A stretch of DNA of 64,000 nt. Origin: Paenibacillus_AM sp052180255. Its GTDB lineage: Bacteria > Bacillota > Bacilli > Paenibacillales > NBRC-103111. The notes under the pieces were generated by a model. The model ran no database searches and was not told where the DNA came from. It saw nothing but the letters and a program-made list of their open reading frames with translations. Every line of letters begins with the position of its first letter. Position 1 is the stretch's first letter. Shown piece after piece: positions 51,189-60,297 of the stretch. The position numbers were made by a program, and so were the translations under genes. The stretch lies in the NCBI RefSeq assembly GCF_052180255.1, contig NZ_CP197466.1:2294001-2358000 (forward strand). The letters are read 5' to 3'.

Positions 51189-51938
51189 TCAACAAAGCTC
51201 TTGTAATTTTGAAATAATATTGTATTCCACATTCTCATCTACCAGGATCTGATCATTTGCTATCTTCAGCAGAGGTTCGTATTCGCCGATTAATACAGAA
51301 TATTGGGCCTTTTGGAACAATGGGAGATCATTCATATCGTTTCCCATACAAATAAAGGGTTCAAGTTGGAGATTGGTTTGTTCCAATCCTGTCATTTTAT
51401 TCACATTTTTATTTGTAATATCTAAGATACCTTCTGCTGAATGGTAGTGAATAGTGACGTCAAGCTCGGACACTCTTTTCGACAATTCCTCAAAATTACT
51501 GCATGCTAATACAACAATTTTGATATAAGATTCAATTTGACTCAATTCCACTCGTTGGGCAAGTTTACTTTGACTTATACTCTTAAGAAGAGGGTGATCT
51601 TTCGTTCCCTTAATGGAGTAGTTCAATGTATCATCAACGAGATAATCAGCCTGGTATTCGTCTAGAAGGTTTATAAGTTCAATGGCTAGCTTAGCTGGAA
51701 TCGGGTTAAAATAGAGTGGCTTTCCTTCGTAATAGGCCATTGCTCCATTGGCACCGATTAAAAGATGATTATCAAAACGTTCATCCAAAATTGGCAGCAT
51801 GTCTCGATAAGGTCGTGCAGAAGCAAAACCAATAAAGTGACCTAATTGCTGCATAGACAATAAATGATCTAAAATCTTTTTAGAAATTGGCTGACCTTTA
51901 AAACAAATCGTTCCATCCATATCAAAAATAAAATTCAT
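51189..51938 (-). CDS. Cof-type HAD-IIB phosphatase
   Basis: A 249-residue HAD hydrolase with motif I FDMDGTI (Asp nucleophile at residue 6), motif II in GFASARP, the conserved Lys in ITNKNVNKMTGLE and motif IV CMGNDMNDLPLF. The cap domain is of the IIB type. It dephosphorylates sugar phosphates or flavin-like phosphates; the substrate is unknown. It is monocistronic with its own terminator. Confidence 0.88.
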   Translation of the reverse strand: MNFIFDMDGTICFKGQPISKKILDHLLSMQQLGHFIGFASARPYRDMLPILDERFDNHLLIGANGAMAYYEGKPLYFNPIPAKLAIELINLLDEYQADYLVDDTLNYSIKGTKDHPLLKSISQSKLAQRVELSQIESYIKIVVLACSNFEELSKRVSELDVTIHYHSAEGILDITNKNVNKMTGLEQTNLQLEPFICMGNDMNDLPLFQKAQYSVLIGEYEPLLKIANDQILVDENVEYNIISKLQELC

Positions 51939-52039
51939 GTGCTTCCTTCAACTCCAATCACCTTGATGTCTTACCATAATACTTAGAAATGCATCCACGT
52001 TGAAGGGACAGAATGAAGAAAGTTAGTGGGACAAAGAGA

Positions 52040-53425
52040 TTACAAGGATTCAAACCAAGCTTCTGTTAATAATCGGATGCCTTGATGAATTTCCTTACAA
52101 CTTAATGCCCCGTATCCAAGCAACACAGTGGGGTAATCGCTTGTTGTACGAGATCGATATCTGGATGTCCCATATACTTTTACGCCACTTCTTAATCCTA
52201 ACTTGATTAATTCAGATTCGTTTTGATTGGTTTTTACAGTTACGAATGCATGTAATCCCATATCCTTACCTTCCACTTCCACAAAATACGCTTTCCGCTC
52301 GGATATCGCTTCGAAAAAGGTTATACGCTTCTCTTCATAGTGTTTCCTCATTTTTTGCAGATGCTTGTACCAATAGCCATTAGATAAATATTGTGCAAAA
52401 GTTAATTGATCAAGTCTTGTGACTGGTTGATCATATTCGGTTATTTTGGTATGAAATACGGACAACATCTCATAAGGAAGTACAACATAGCTAATATTTG
52501 TAACAGGTAAAAGAGCTTTTGATATCCTCCCTATATAGATTACCTTCTGAGGTGCATGACTTTGGATAGAAGCCAAGGCACCCTCTTCATATTTGAACTC
52601 CCACTCATAGTCATCCTCGATGACATAATGGTTCGCATTGACCCACTGCACCAACTTCTGTCTTTTATCTTGAGGCATAGCCATTTTATGGAGAAATTGT
52701 TGAGAAGGGCTCACGTAAATAATGTTTGCAGAGCTCTTCTCAAGTGCTTCTATCGATACGCCATCTGATTCTAAAGGAATGGCATGAACATGAAAGTTGT
52801 GGTTAATAAACGTGTTTCTAGCACCATCGTATCCTGGATCTTCCACTCCTATCTGATTTTCATTCCGATCTATGAACTGACATAGAAGTGAGACAAGCTG
52901 CTGAGGAGTTGAGCCAATAATGATTTGCTCAGGTGTAGAAATAACTCCTCTCGATTCAAATAGTAATCTGGATAGTTCTTTTCTTAAAGGATACTCACCT
53001 TGCGAGTCTCCCTCCACTTCATAATTGCTTTGATGATCGCCTATTATAACGTTTCGTGCTTTGTTCCATTGATTAAATGGAAATGCAGAGAGTTCAATAT
53101 TTCCGTAACGAAAATCAATATCTACTTTTTTGATGATATCCTCACTCGGATCTGGAGAGGTCTTGTTCTCCGTCGTTTCAACCTTGAAAACAATCTCATA
53201 CCCTTTTTTAGGAATATTATGAATAAATCCTTCTGAAACCAATAGCTGATAAGCACTTTCAACCGTATTTTTGCTTACTTTTAGTGATTGCGCACAGCTT
53301 CTAATCGACGGAAGAAATGTCCCGTAGTGTAAGTGACCTTCCAATATGCCTTGTTTAAAATAGCTATAAATTTGAAAAAATAAGGGCTTTTGATTCAGTG
53401 AAAAATCTAGTGAAAATTCACGCAT
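52040..53425 (-). CDS. MocR-type GntR/aminotransferase regulator
   Basis: A 461-residue regulator: a GntR winged helix (LPSIRSCAQSLKVSKNTVESAYQLLVSEGF) fused to a class I aminotransferase-like domain. The PLP lysine lies in GRISKALLP and the PLP-contact DDYEWEF is present. MocR proteins sense PLP with an amino compound and often control PLP or GABA metabolism. GAGAGG precedes the ATG at 53425. The neighbouring HAD and molybdate genes show no obvious link. Confidence 0.88.
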   Translation of the reverse strand: MREFSLDFSLNQKPLFFQIYSYFKQGILEGHLHYGTFLPSIRSCAQSLKVSKNTVESAYQLLVSEGFIHNIPKKGYEIVFKVETTENKTSPDPSEDIIKKVDIDFRYGNIELSAFPFNQWNKARNVIIGDHQSNYEVEGDSQGEYPLRKELSRLLFESRGVISTPEQIIIGSTPQQLVSLLCQFIDRNENQIGVEDPGYDGARNTFINHNFHVHAIPLESDGVSIEALEKSSANIIYVSPSQQFLHKMAMPQDKRQKLVQWVNANHYVIEDDYEWEFKYEEGALASIQSHAPQKVIYIGRISKALLPVTNISYVVLPYEMLSVFHTKITEYDQPVTRLDQLTFAQYLSNGYWYKHLQKMRKHYEEKRITFFEAISERKAYFVEVEGKDMGLHAFVTVKTNQNESELIKLGLRSGVKVYGTSRYRSRTTSDYPTVLLGYGALSCKEIHQGIRLLTEAWFESL

Positions 53426-53452
53426 GATGACGCCTCTCAGTCCTAGTACATA

Positions 53453-53479
53453 AAAAAGCCGCAAGATTCTGCGACTTTT
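53453..53479 (-). terminator. Terminator after modB
   Basis: AAGTCGCA pairs with TGCGGCTT (one G-T pair) on the minus strand, followed by TTTTTATG. Confidence 0.75.
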
Positions 53480-53487
53480 ATCATCTT

Positions 53488-54156
53488 CTAATTTCTTTGT
53501 CTTGTAAGAAGCAACATGATAAAGGAAATGATAATTATTGAGCATGTCCAAGCCCAAGCGATCTTCATATTCCCCGCATCAACCGCAACGTAGATCGCTG
53601 TGGGAATGGTCTGCGTTTTCCCAGGAATATTACCTGCAATCATTAACGTTGCCCCAAATTCACCAAGACTACGAGCAAATCCGAGAATATAGGCAGTGAC
53701 TAATGAGCGAAAAGTAAGTGGAAGTGTGATGTATTTGAATACCTGCCATTCGTTAGCCCCAGTAGAGCGCGCAGCATCCTCTAAATTCCGATCTACAGAA
53801 GAAAATCCCACCTTCATCGTTTGATACACAAGTGGGAAAGCTACCACGATCGAAGCAATAACGGCTGCCCACCAAGAAAATATGATAGGTGCGGAAAAAA
53901 GCCATTCGATGAATGGACCAAACCAGCTTTTCCGTCCCAACATCACGAGAAGAATAAAACCCACCACTGTCGGCGGGAGAACAAGTGGCAGCATAAAAAT
54001 GGTTTCGAGAATCGTCTTGCCTTTAAACGACCTTTGAGACATCCACCACGCTATTCCAACTCCAAGTACAATAACGATTAAGCTGGATAACAAAGATACT
54101 TGCAGCGACAGGGTGATTGGAGTCCAAAACTCATGCCAATTTATATCACTCATCAT
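53488..54156 (-). CDS. modB: ModB molybdate ABC permease
   Basis: A 222-residue permease with five helices and the ModB/CysT EAA loop (EDAARSTGANEWQVFKYITLPL). It moves molybdate (or tungstate) received from ModA. Its ATG overlaps the modA stop (TAATG). No ATPase gene (modC) follows; the unit ends in a terminator. The ATPase must come from elsewhere in the genome. Confidence 0.9.
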   Translation of the reverse strand: MMSDINWHEFWTPITLSLQVSLLSSLIVIVLGVGIAWWMSQRSFKGKTILETIFMLPLVLPPTVVGFILLVMLGRKSWFGPFIEWLFSAPIIFSWWAAVIASIVVAFPLVYQTMKVGFSSVDRNLEDAARSTGANEWQVFKYITLPLTFRSLVTAYILGFARSLGEFGATLMIAGNIPGKTQTIPTAIYVAVDAGNMKIAWAWTCSIIIISFIMLLLTRQRN

Positions 54157-55007
54157 TACTTTAAGACGGAAAATCCATATTTAACGAACACCTCAAGCGC
54201 TTCTTTTGACTGCAAAAAAGTGTAGAAACCCTCGGCTTCTTTGCTATGTTTTGTAGCTTTAACAATTCCTATCGGATATTCAACAGGTGTATACGTTTTG
54301 GGATCAACAGCAAAAGCGACTTTAACTTTCTGAGATGTTAGAGCATCTGTTTTATAAACAAAACCAACATCTACATTGCCAGTTTCTACATATTGAAGCA
54401 CTTGTCTTACATCTTTACCTTGCACCATTTTGGACTGCAGTGTATCCCAAAGTTTTGTATTTGTTAGGGCTTCTTTTGCATAGCCTCCTGCAGGTACACT
54501 CTCTGGAATACCAATCGCAATGTTCTTAACTTCCGCTTTAGACAAATCCGACACGCTGCCGATCGATACTTTTGTATCTTTTGCGATGACAGCTACGAGT
54601 TCGTTCGTTAATAATTTTTTTTGTTGGGTCGAATCGATGAATTGTTTATCCACGAGTACTTTCATGTTCTTCGTTGCTGCAGATAAGAATAAATCAGCTG
54701 GCGCTCCCTGCTCGATCTGCTGCTGAAGTGCACCCGAAGCACCAAAGTTGAAGTTTAATTTGATAGTTGGATTTTTCGTTTCATATGCTTTCTGAATTTC
54801 TTTAAGCGCATCGGTCATGCTGGCAGCAGCAGACACGGTTAGCTCTACCTTTTCAGCTGGGTTCTGGCTTGGAAGACTCGTACTTTGTGCTGCAGTACTG
54901 GAGTTGTTATCCGTGGCGGATTTTTGCTGCGTGCTGCATCCCGCAAATACTAACATTGCAGCTAAACCTAAAGACAGAATCCGACGACTTTTCATTTGTT
55001 TAATCAT
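54156..55007 (-). CDS. modA: ModA molybdate-binding lipoprotein
   Basis: A 283-residue lipoprotein: lipobox FAGCS near residue 24 and a type II periplasmic-binding fold. ModA features are SAAASMTDALKEI (oxyanion contact), FNFGASGALQQQIEQGAPADLFLSA and the late VGFVYKTDAL. It captures molybdate outside the cell for ModB. The divergent gene at 55194 encodes a regulator with a related binding fold that may sense the same ion. Confidence 0.92.
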   Translation of the reverse strand: MIKQMKSRRILSLGLAAMLVFAGCSTQQKSATDNNSSTAAQSTSLPSQNPAEKVELTVSAAASMTDALKEIQKAYETKNPTIKLNFNFGASGALQQQIEQGAPADLFLSAATKNMKVLVDKQFIDSTQQKKLLTNELVAVIAKDTKVSIGSVSDLSKAEVKNIAIGIPESVPAGGYAKEALTNTKLWDTLQSKMVQGKDVRQVLQYVETGNVDVGFVYKTDALTSQKVKVAFAVDPKTYTPVEYPIGIVKATKHSKEAEGFYTFLQSKEALEVFVKYGFSVLK

Positions 55008-55033
55008 TTTCTCTCCTCCAAAGTATGTATGAA

Positions 55034-55059
55034 TTATATTTAATTATAACTAGATATAA
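55034..55059. promoter_or_regulatory. Inverted repeat between modA and its divergent regulator
   Basis: TTATAT (55034-55039) and ATATAA (55054-55059) form a dyad with a 14-base spacer just upstream of modA. It is a candidate operator for the regulator at 55194. The region is AT-rich, so chance is possible. Confidence 0.35.
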
Positions 55060-55193
55060 ATAAACATAACCATTATACATAGGCCCCAAGTTATTGTAAA
55101 CTTCTCTCGTGTATAATTTCTCTTTTTCATTTGTGATATAATGAGGTACTTATTAAATAAATGACCATTTTAGTTAGCTGGGAGGATCATGAT

Positions 55194-56144
55194 ATGTCGA
55201 GTGACATGTCTTATACAACAGAAGAAATCGCCAAACTACTGAAAGTATCGAAATTGACAGTCTATGATCTGATTAAAAAAGGTGACCTGCCCTCCTATCG
55301 GGTCGGCAAGCAGATGCGAATTGACGCTGCTGATCTGGAAGCCTATAAACAACGTGCGAGAACAGGATCAATTGCTGATCGCATTGTTATGGGCAATCCA
55401 AAGTTACATTCCAATCCGCTCGCTCCAGCTAGTTCTACTCGCCCGATCGTCATAACCGGTCATGATATCGGACTAGATATATTGGCTAAACATTTAGAAA
55501 AAAATATACCGGGAATTCGACCTTTGCGCTCATTCGTCGGCAGCCTGGATAGTTTAATTTCAATGTATCGAGGCGAGTCTGACATCGTAAGTACCCATCT
55601 ATTGGATGGAGATTCTGGTGAATACAATCTCCCTTATATTCGAAAAATACTCGTTGGATCTTCCTACGTGGTTGTGAATTTACTTTCCCGAAATGCGGGA
55701 CTGTACGTCAAGCAAGGAAATCCTTTTGGACTTCATACTTGGTCTGACTTAAGTCATCCCGGATTAAGATTAGTGAATCGGGAAAAAGGTTCTGGCGCCA
55801 GAGTTCTGCTGGATGAACAACTCCGCCTTCACGGAATCAAATCCGAGCAGCTTCTCGGCTATGACCATGAACAAACCAATCACCTCGGAGTCGCATCCAA
55901 GGTTGCATCTGGTGAAGCCGATGTTGGCGTAGGCATTGAGAAAACCGCCCAACTTGTGGGCCAAATTGATTTTATCCCTCTGATCCAAGAACGTTATGAT
56001 CTCGTTATGCTTAAAAATCCAGATAATGAATCCTGGATCTACCCTCTTATTCAAATTCTACAGTCTGATGAGTTTAAACAAGAGCTTCAAGCAATCTCAG
56101 GTTATGATCTGACTCGGACAGGTGAAATCTTGCTTGAGACTTAA
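55194..56144 (+). CDS. Excisionase-type HTH regulator fused to a periplasmic-binding-like domain
   Basis: A 316-residue one-component regulator. Residues 5-55 are a MerR/excisionase-like helix-turn-helix (YTTEEIAKLLKVSKLTVYDLIKKGDLPSYRVGKQMRI). The rest is a PBP-like domain of the molybdate group (GHDIGLDILAKHL, NREKGSGARVLLDEQL, ADVGVGIEKTA). It probably senses molybdate or molybdenum cofactor and controls modAB. GGGAGG precedes the ATG at 55194. Confidence 0.85.
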   Translation: MSSDMSYTTEEIAKLLKVSKLTVYDLIKKGDLPSYRVGKQMRIDAADLEAYKQRARTGSIADRIVMGNPKLHSNPLAPASSTRPIVITGHDIGLDILAKHLEKNIPGIRPLRSFVGSLDSLISMYRGESDIVSTHLLDGDSGEYNLPYIRKILVGSSYVVVNLLSRNAGLYVKQGNPFGLHTWSDLSHPGLRLVNREKGSGARVLLDEQLRLHGIKSEQLLGYDHEQTNHLGVASKVASGEADVGVGIEKTAQLVGQIDFIPLIQERYDLVMLKNPDNESWIYPLIQILQSDEFKQELQAISGYDLTRTGEILLET

Positions 56145-56145
56145 G

Positions 56146-56179
56146 AAAAGTGTAGTGATAGCATTCACTACACTTTTTT
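56146..56179 (+). terminator. Terminator after the regulator
   Basis: AAAAGTGTAGTGA (56146-56158) pairs with TCACTACACTTTT (56165-56177), with a T-run. Confidence 0.9.
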
Positions 56180-56459
56180 GCGTATAAATAAGCTTCTTAT
56201 CGAACCCTATAAATCCTTGTATTTGTTAATAAATGCATATTTCTCTTCTATTATCTGCATCACTCTTCCTTTTTCTTGGGTTTTCTATGGAAATGAGGAA
56301 AAAAGTAGCTTTTCGAAGCATTCTTATAGAAAATAAAAAAGGCTTGCTCATGATTGCGCTACCATAAGGGAAAAACATCCATAAATGCGCGAATATCAAC
56401 TCTTTACGGTTTTACATTATTTAAAGGTCGGCGTATGATTCCTATTAATAACTCGATAT
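56180..56459. other. Upstream region of the c-di-AMP riboswitch
   Basis: No gene is evident. It presumably holds the promoter for the riboswitch transcript; AT-rich segments occur near 56380-56450. Confidence 0.4.
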
Positions 56460-56625
56460 CATTCACATGTTGAATTCCCGCAAGGGAAACGGGGGAACCA
56501 TCCGAACTCATTTATACCAAAAAGTGTGTTCATGGGGTGAATCATTTGCTTATTTAATCGGCAAGCGTAGGGCACTCTCAAGCCCGAATCCGACAGCTAA
56601 CCTCGTAAACGTTATTGAGAGAGAA
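56460..56625 (+). promoter_or_regulatory. Cyclic di-AMP riboswitch (ydaO/yuaA class)
   Basis: Class-specific blocks occur in order: GGGGGAACCAT near 56492, GGGGTGAATC near 56534, AATCGGCAAG near 56557, AGCCCGAATCCGACAGCTAA near 56580 and CCTCGTAAACGTT after it. The spacing matches the two-fold ydaO aptamer, which binds c-di-AMP and turns expression off. A terminator (56665-56703) follows. Confidence 0.88.
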
Positions 56626-56664
56626 CCTATACCGGCACCCCTGCAAGCATGAAACGTGCAGATC

Positions 56665-56703
56665 AAGTCCGAGAGTAGTGTCCTCTACTCGAAGGGCTTT
56701 TTT
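56665..56703 (+). terminator. Riboswitch expression-platform terminator
   Basis: GAGTAG/CTACTC in the centre, with flanking AAG-CC/GG-CTT pairs, followed by TTTTTT. Confidence 0.75.
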
Positions 56704-56761
56704 GGCATGAATACATACCGAGAGGAACACCTATCTAACGATTATAAGGAGTGTGCCAAGC

Positions 56762-57172
56762 ATGGCATTAGTGATGGAGCATTTACCCAATTTGAATCAT
56801 TCCCCTCTTGTGCAAAACAAAATCGATTCAATTGAGATTTTCAGACTTAAAAGCTGTGGTCTTATTAAGGTTTCATGTAATGGGTTCTGCGGTTGGGGAA
56901 TGTTTGATGTGACTTGTCCACAACAGCAGCGTGATCTTGTTCAGTGGGCATCGGTTTATATGGTCTTGAAGAGACTATCTGTAACAGAGGCTCTTGAATT
57001 AATTCAAATTAAAAGTGAAGTTTGGGGTCTAGATCGAAGATACGCTATAGAAGTAGCCTTAACTAATCTCATGGATAAACTGTCACAGAGATCCTCTCTA
57101 CAAAGAAGATCTGAAGGTGTGTTCCATCGCTCATTTTTATTGGAAATTTCAGACGCCTATTTTTCATTCTAA
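56762..57172 (+). CDS. Unknown protein under c-di-AMP riboswitch control
   Basis: A 136-residue soluble protein not assigned to a family. It has an N-terminal beta-rich part (IDSIEIFRLKSCGLIKVSCNGFCGWGMFDV) and a helical second half (QRDLVQWASVYMVLKRLSVTEALELIQ). The first part faintly recalls the N-terminal capping region of enolase-superfamily enzymes, but the protein is far too short for that. AAGGAG precedes the ATG. Riboswitch targets are usually potassium, osmolyte or cell-wall genes, so a role in turgor or wall homeostasis is possible. Confidence 0.65.
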   Translation: MALVMEHLPNLNHSPLVQNKIDSIEIFRLKSCGLIKVSCNGFCGWGMFDVTCPQQQRDLVQWASVYMVLKRLSVTEALELIQIKSEVWGLDRRYAIEVALTNLMDKLSQRSSLQRRSEGVFHRSFLLEISDAYFSF

Positions 57173-57235
57173 AGGTTGGAAAATTGAGTAATACTTGAGG
57201 CCATCATTGTAGATGTGCTATTATGAGAGAAATAA

Positions 57236-57312
57236 AAGACTATGTGTAACTGGCGTAACATGGGTTAAACCATGAGGGAGCACATAGATAATCAGCCGTA
57301 CGCCTGGGCAGA
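57236..57312 (+). promoter_or_regulatory. ZTP (pfl) riboswitch upstream of folD
   Basis: P1 is formed by CTATGTG (57240-57246) and CACATAG (57281-57287), with AACTGGCG on the 5' side. The conserved 3' block CCGTACGCCTGGGCA lies at 57296-57310. ZTP, which signals folate shortage, should prevent the terminator that follows and raise folD expression. Confidence 0.92.
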
Positions 57313-57340
57313 GGTAAGGGATTAATCCCTTACCTCTTTA
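57311..57340 (+). terminator. ZTP riboswitch terminator
   Basis: GAGGTAAGGGATT is complementary to AATCCCTTACCTC, followed by TTTATG. Confidence 0.88.
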
Positions 57341-57372
57341 TGTATTTTTACACATAAGAAAGGGCTGATCCC

Positions 57373-58215
57373 ATGATGAAAGCAAAATTGATTCTTGACG
57401 GTAATACCGTAGCAACGAGTATAAAAGACAACTTAGTAGGTCGCATTAAGCGACTCTCTGAAAAAGGGATTGTTCCTTGCCTAGCAACCATTCTTGTCGG
57501 TGATGATCCATCTTCCGCAACTTATGTAAAGATGAAAGGCAATGCGTGCAAACGTCTCGGTATTGAGTCTATACGGGTTGAATTACCTTCCACTACCACT
57601 ACAGATGAATTAATTGATGTCATTAACAAACTCAACAATGACCCAAAAGTTCACGGTATATTGCTGCAGCACCCCGTTCCCCATCAAATTGATGAAAGGG
57701 CTGCATTTGAAGCCATTCGTATTGAAAAGGATGTAGATGGTGTAACCACTCTCGGATTTGCTCAAAATGCTTTTGGTTTTGCCGACTTCCCTTCGTGTAC
57801 ACCGGCAGCCATTATTGCGATCCTAGACTATTACAATATACCAGTCGAAGGCAAGCATGCGGTTGTGATCGGAAGAAGTCCGATTCTTGGAAAACCCGTG
57901 TCCGCTATGCTGCTGAACAAGAATGCAACTGTTACCACATGCCATTCCAGAACCACTCATTTAGCTGAGATTGTACAATTAGCAGACATTGTAGTCGCAG
58001 CAGTTGGCAAGCCAAAGTTCGTCCAAGGTGACTGGATTAAGCCAGGAGCGATTGTATTAGATGCGGGCTATAATGAAGGTAACGTTGGTGACGTTGACTA
58101 TGATGCATGTATGGAGAATGCGTCTGCCATTACCCCAGTTCCGGCAGGGGTTGGGCCTGTTACGATTGCAACATTACTTAAACACACCGTTGACGCTGCT
58201 GAAAAATTTGCCTAA
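57373..58215 (+). CDS. folD: FolD, methylene-THF dehydrogenase/cyclohydrolase
   Basis: A 280-residue bifunctional enzyme that interconverts methylene-, methenyl- and 10-formyl-tetrahydrofolate in the cytoplasm with NADP. It has the catalytic Lys region YVKMKGNACKRLGI, VHGILLQHPVPHQI, DVDGVT, the nucleotide loop VIGRSPILGKPVS and the C-terminal PVPAGVGPVTIATLL. Length is normal. Two adjacent ATGs follow GAAAGGG. A ZTP riboswitch controls it, as in many Firmicutes. Confidence 0.96.
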   Translation: MMKAKLILDGNTVATSIKDNLVGRIKRLSEKGIVPCLATILVGDDPSSATYVKMKGNACKRLGIESIRVELPSTTTTDELIDVINKLNNDPKVHGILLQHPVPHQIDERAAFEAIRIEKDVDGVTTLGFAQNAFGFADFPSCTPAAIIAILDYYNIPVEGKHAVVIGRSPILGKPVSAMLLNKNATVTTCHSRTTHLAEIVQLADIVVAAVGKPKFVQGDWIKPGAIVLDAGYNEGNVGDVDYDACMENASAITPVPAGVGPVTIATLLKHTVDAAEKFA

Positions 58216-58242
58216 CGTCTGTTTGATCCGATATTCATTGAG

Positions 58243-58272
58243 AAACCCCACCTTTATATAAGATGGGGTTTT
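58243..58272. terminator. Bidirectional terminator between folD and the PCYCGC lipoprotein
   Basis: AAACCCCACCTT pairs with AAGATGGGGTTTT; A- and T-rich ends suit both converging genes. Confidence 0.85.
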
Positions 58273-58274
58273 CA

Positions 58275-58754
58275 TTATGCTGGTATAGGTGTTTTCGTTG
58301 GGTTAGCGTACCCTTTTTCGTATTTCTGATCAATCATTGTTCGAATTTCTTTGAGTGTCTTGCCCTCCTGCTTCATCTTGACGGACTCAACCGCGATTTG
58401 TAGACATACACCACACCGAGTTCCATGATCATCCCAAACAACAGAGCCATCAGCATTCACATCTTTGATAAAGCAGTTCAAATTGCTAGTATGCCCCGCA
58501 CTTTCACCGCAGCCGCAATAACAAGGTATCCACTTGATAATATCTGAAGCCATTCCAGCCACTTGATACACCATACGAATCTCATCTTTTTGGTTGTTTA
58601 AAAATGTCGGTAGTACACTAGCAGATGCCGTCTTCTCTTGGATATCTCCTTGGATATGATCTTGATGTGCTTCTTCTTTTTTAGTGCTGCAGGCGGAAAG
58701 AACGAGTACACATAATATGAAAAATACAAATAACTTATATCTCAACCTTTTCAC
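58275..58754 (-). CDS. PCYCGC-motif lipoprotein
   Basis: A 159-residue lipoprotein: lipobox LSACS (residues 19-23), then the family motif IPCYCGCGES and two more cysteines in TRCGVC. The family occurs widely in Bacillales with unknown function. The cysteine set suggests metal binding or redox work outside the membrane. It is convergent with folD. Confidence 0.85.
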   Translation of the reverse strand: MKRLRYKLFVFFILCVLVLSACSTKKEEAHQDHIQGDIQEKTASASVLPTFLNNQKDEIRMVYQVAGMASDIIKWIPCYCGCGESAGHTSNLNCFIKDVNADGSVVWDDHGTRCGVCLQIAVESVKMKQEGKTLKEIRTMIDQKYEKGYANPTKTPIPA

Positions 58755-58936
58755 CTCATGAAAGTATTTAAGATTAATATATCATAAAGAAATGAAGTAA
58801 AAAGTAAATTGAGAATTGTTCGAAATATCGTTGTATTTTCTTATACGCGTTCTATTAGACTGTTTTCATCTACCTCACTCTGGTATACAATGCTTGAAGG
58901 GATCAATCGTTTGAAAACGGAAAGGCGGGATACATT

Positions 58937-60241
58937 TTGTCATCAAACAACCATCCTTCATGGTTACAAAATTACTTGGAATCACCTGATAAGTTACGAC
59001 AGCTCTATCGACGGACGTTGATTGTTGTCGTCATTTCACAAATTTTCGGAGGTGCAGGTCTTGCGGCAGGTGTAACGATCGGTGCACTGCTAGCCCAAGA
59101 CATGCTTGGAACAGATAGTTACGCGGGGATCCCGGTTGCGTTAATTACTTTAGGCTCTGCTGTGTCATCATTAATTGTAGGAAGGTTGTCCCAACGTTTT
59201 GGAAGAAGAATGGGACTTTCACTCGGATTTCTGGCGGGTGGAGTTGGTGCTATTGGCGTCATCTTTGCTGCAATATCAAGTAATATCTTTCTTCTGTTTG
59301 CCTCTCTACTGCTCTATGGTGCTGGCACTTCAACCAATTTACAAGCACGCTATGCAGGTACAGACCTTGCAAACAACACACAACGTGCAACAGCAGTCAG
59401 TATTGCGCTTGTCTCAACCACTCTTGGAGCCGTGGCTGGCCCCAATCTAGTTGAAACGATGGGGCACTTTGCAAATACAATTGGCGTCCCCACGCTAGCA
59501 GGTCCGTTTATTTTATCAGCTGCAGCTTTCATCGTTGCAGGTTTGATCCTGCTCGTGTTACTTCGTCCTGACCCATTGGTTGTTGCGAAAGCAATTGCAG
59601 ATAAGCACCGAAAAGATGAGGGTCCGCATTCCCATCAAAGCCCGAGCACAATCGCCTCTAATAAACGAGGAATCATTGTTGGGGCGACGATTATGATCTT
59701 AACTCAGATTGTTATGGTCTCCATTATGTCCATGACACCTTTACATATGGGCCATCATGGGTATGGTTTATCAGATGTAGGTCTGGTTATTGGGATCCAT
59801 GTAGGCGCCATGTACCTACCTTCTCTTGTGACAGGGGTGCTTGTTGATAAGATTGGACGTACGACAATGGCAATAGCAGCTGGGGCGACGTTACTTCTTG
59901 CCGGGATTCTGGCTGCATTAGCCCCTGGTGACTCCCTACCGCTATTGATCGTTGCTCTGGCGCTACTCGGACTTGGTTGGAACTTTGGCCTCATTAGTGG
60001 TACAACGTTAATCGTTGATGCAACTACCCCCTCTACACGGGCCAAAACACAAGGATCTGTGGATGTGTTAATCGCATTATCAGGAGCATCTGGTGGCGTC
60101 TTATCGGGTATGGTGGTCGCTCATTCGAGTTATTCGACTCTTGCTTTAATAGGAGGTTTCCTCTCCTTACTACTTGTTCCGGTTGTTGTGTGGTCCGTTA
60201 CGCAGCAGAAAGCAAGTACTCAGAAGGAAGTTAATTTCTAA
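58937..60241 (+). CDS. MFS transporter, 12-helix type
   Basis: A 434-residue major facilitator protein. Motif A between helices 2 and 3 reads VGRLSQRFGRR, with a second version in the C-terminal half (TGVLVDKIGRT). A hydrophilic loop of about 25 residues (KHRKDEGPHSHQS) separates the halves. It probably exports a small molecule. It starts at TTG 58937, with AAAGGCGGGA upstream. It shares a bidirectional terminator with the hxlR gene. Confidence 0.83.
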   Translation: MSSNNHPSWLQNYLESPDKLRQLYRRTLIVVVISQIFGGAGLAAGVTIGALLAQDMLGTDSYAGIPVALITLGSAVSSLIVGRLSQRFGRRMGLSLGFLAGGVGAIGVIFAAISSNIFLLFASLLLYGAGTSTNLQARYAGTDLANNTQRATAVSIALVSTTLGAVAGPNLVETMGHFANTIGVPTLAGPFILSAAAFIVAGLILLVLLRPDPLVVAKAIADKHRKDEGPHSHQSPSTIASNKRGIIVGATIMILTQIVMVSIMSMTPLHMGHHGYGLSDVGLVIGIHVGAMYLPSLVTGVLVDKIGRTTMAIAAGATLLLAGILAALAPGDSLPLLIVALALLGLGWNFGLISGTTLIVDATTPSTRAKTQGSVDVLIALSGASGGVLSGMVVAHSSYSTLALIGGFLSLLLVPVVVWSVTQQKASTQKEVNF

Positions 60242-60263
60242 TCAAATTGAATAAAATAACACC

Positions 60264-60297
60264 AAAAAGAAGCACTAGTTCATCGTGCTTCTTTTTT
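60264..60297. terminator. Bidirectional terminator between the MFS and hxlR genes
   Basis: AAAAAGAAGCAC pairs with GTGCTTCTTTTT; the hxlR stop codon lies within the stem. Confidence 0.85.
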
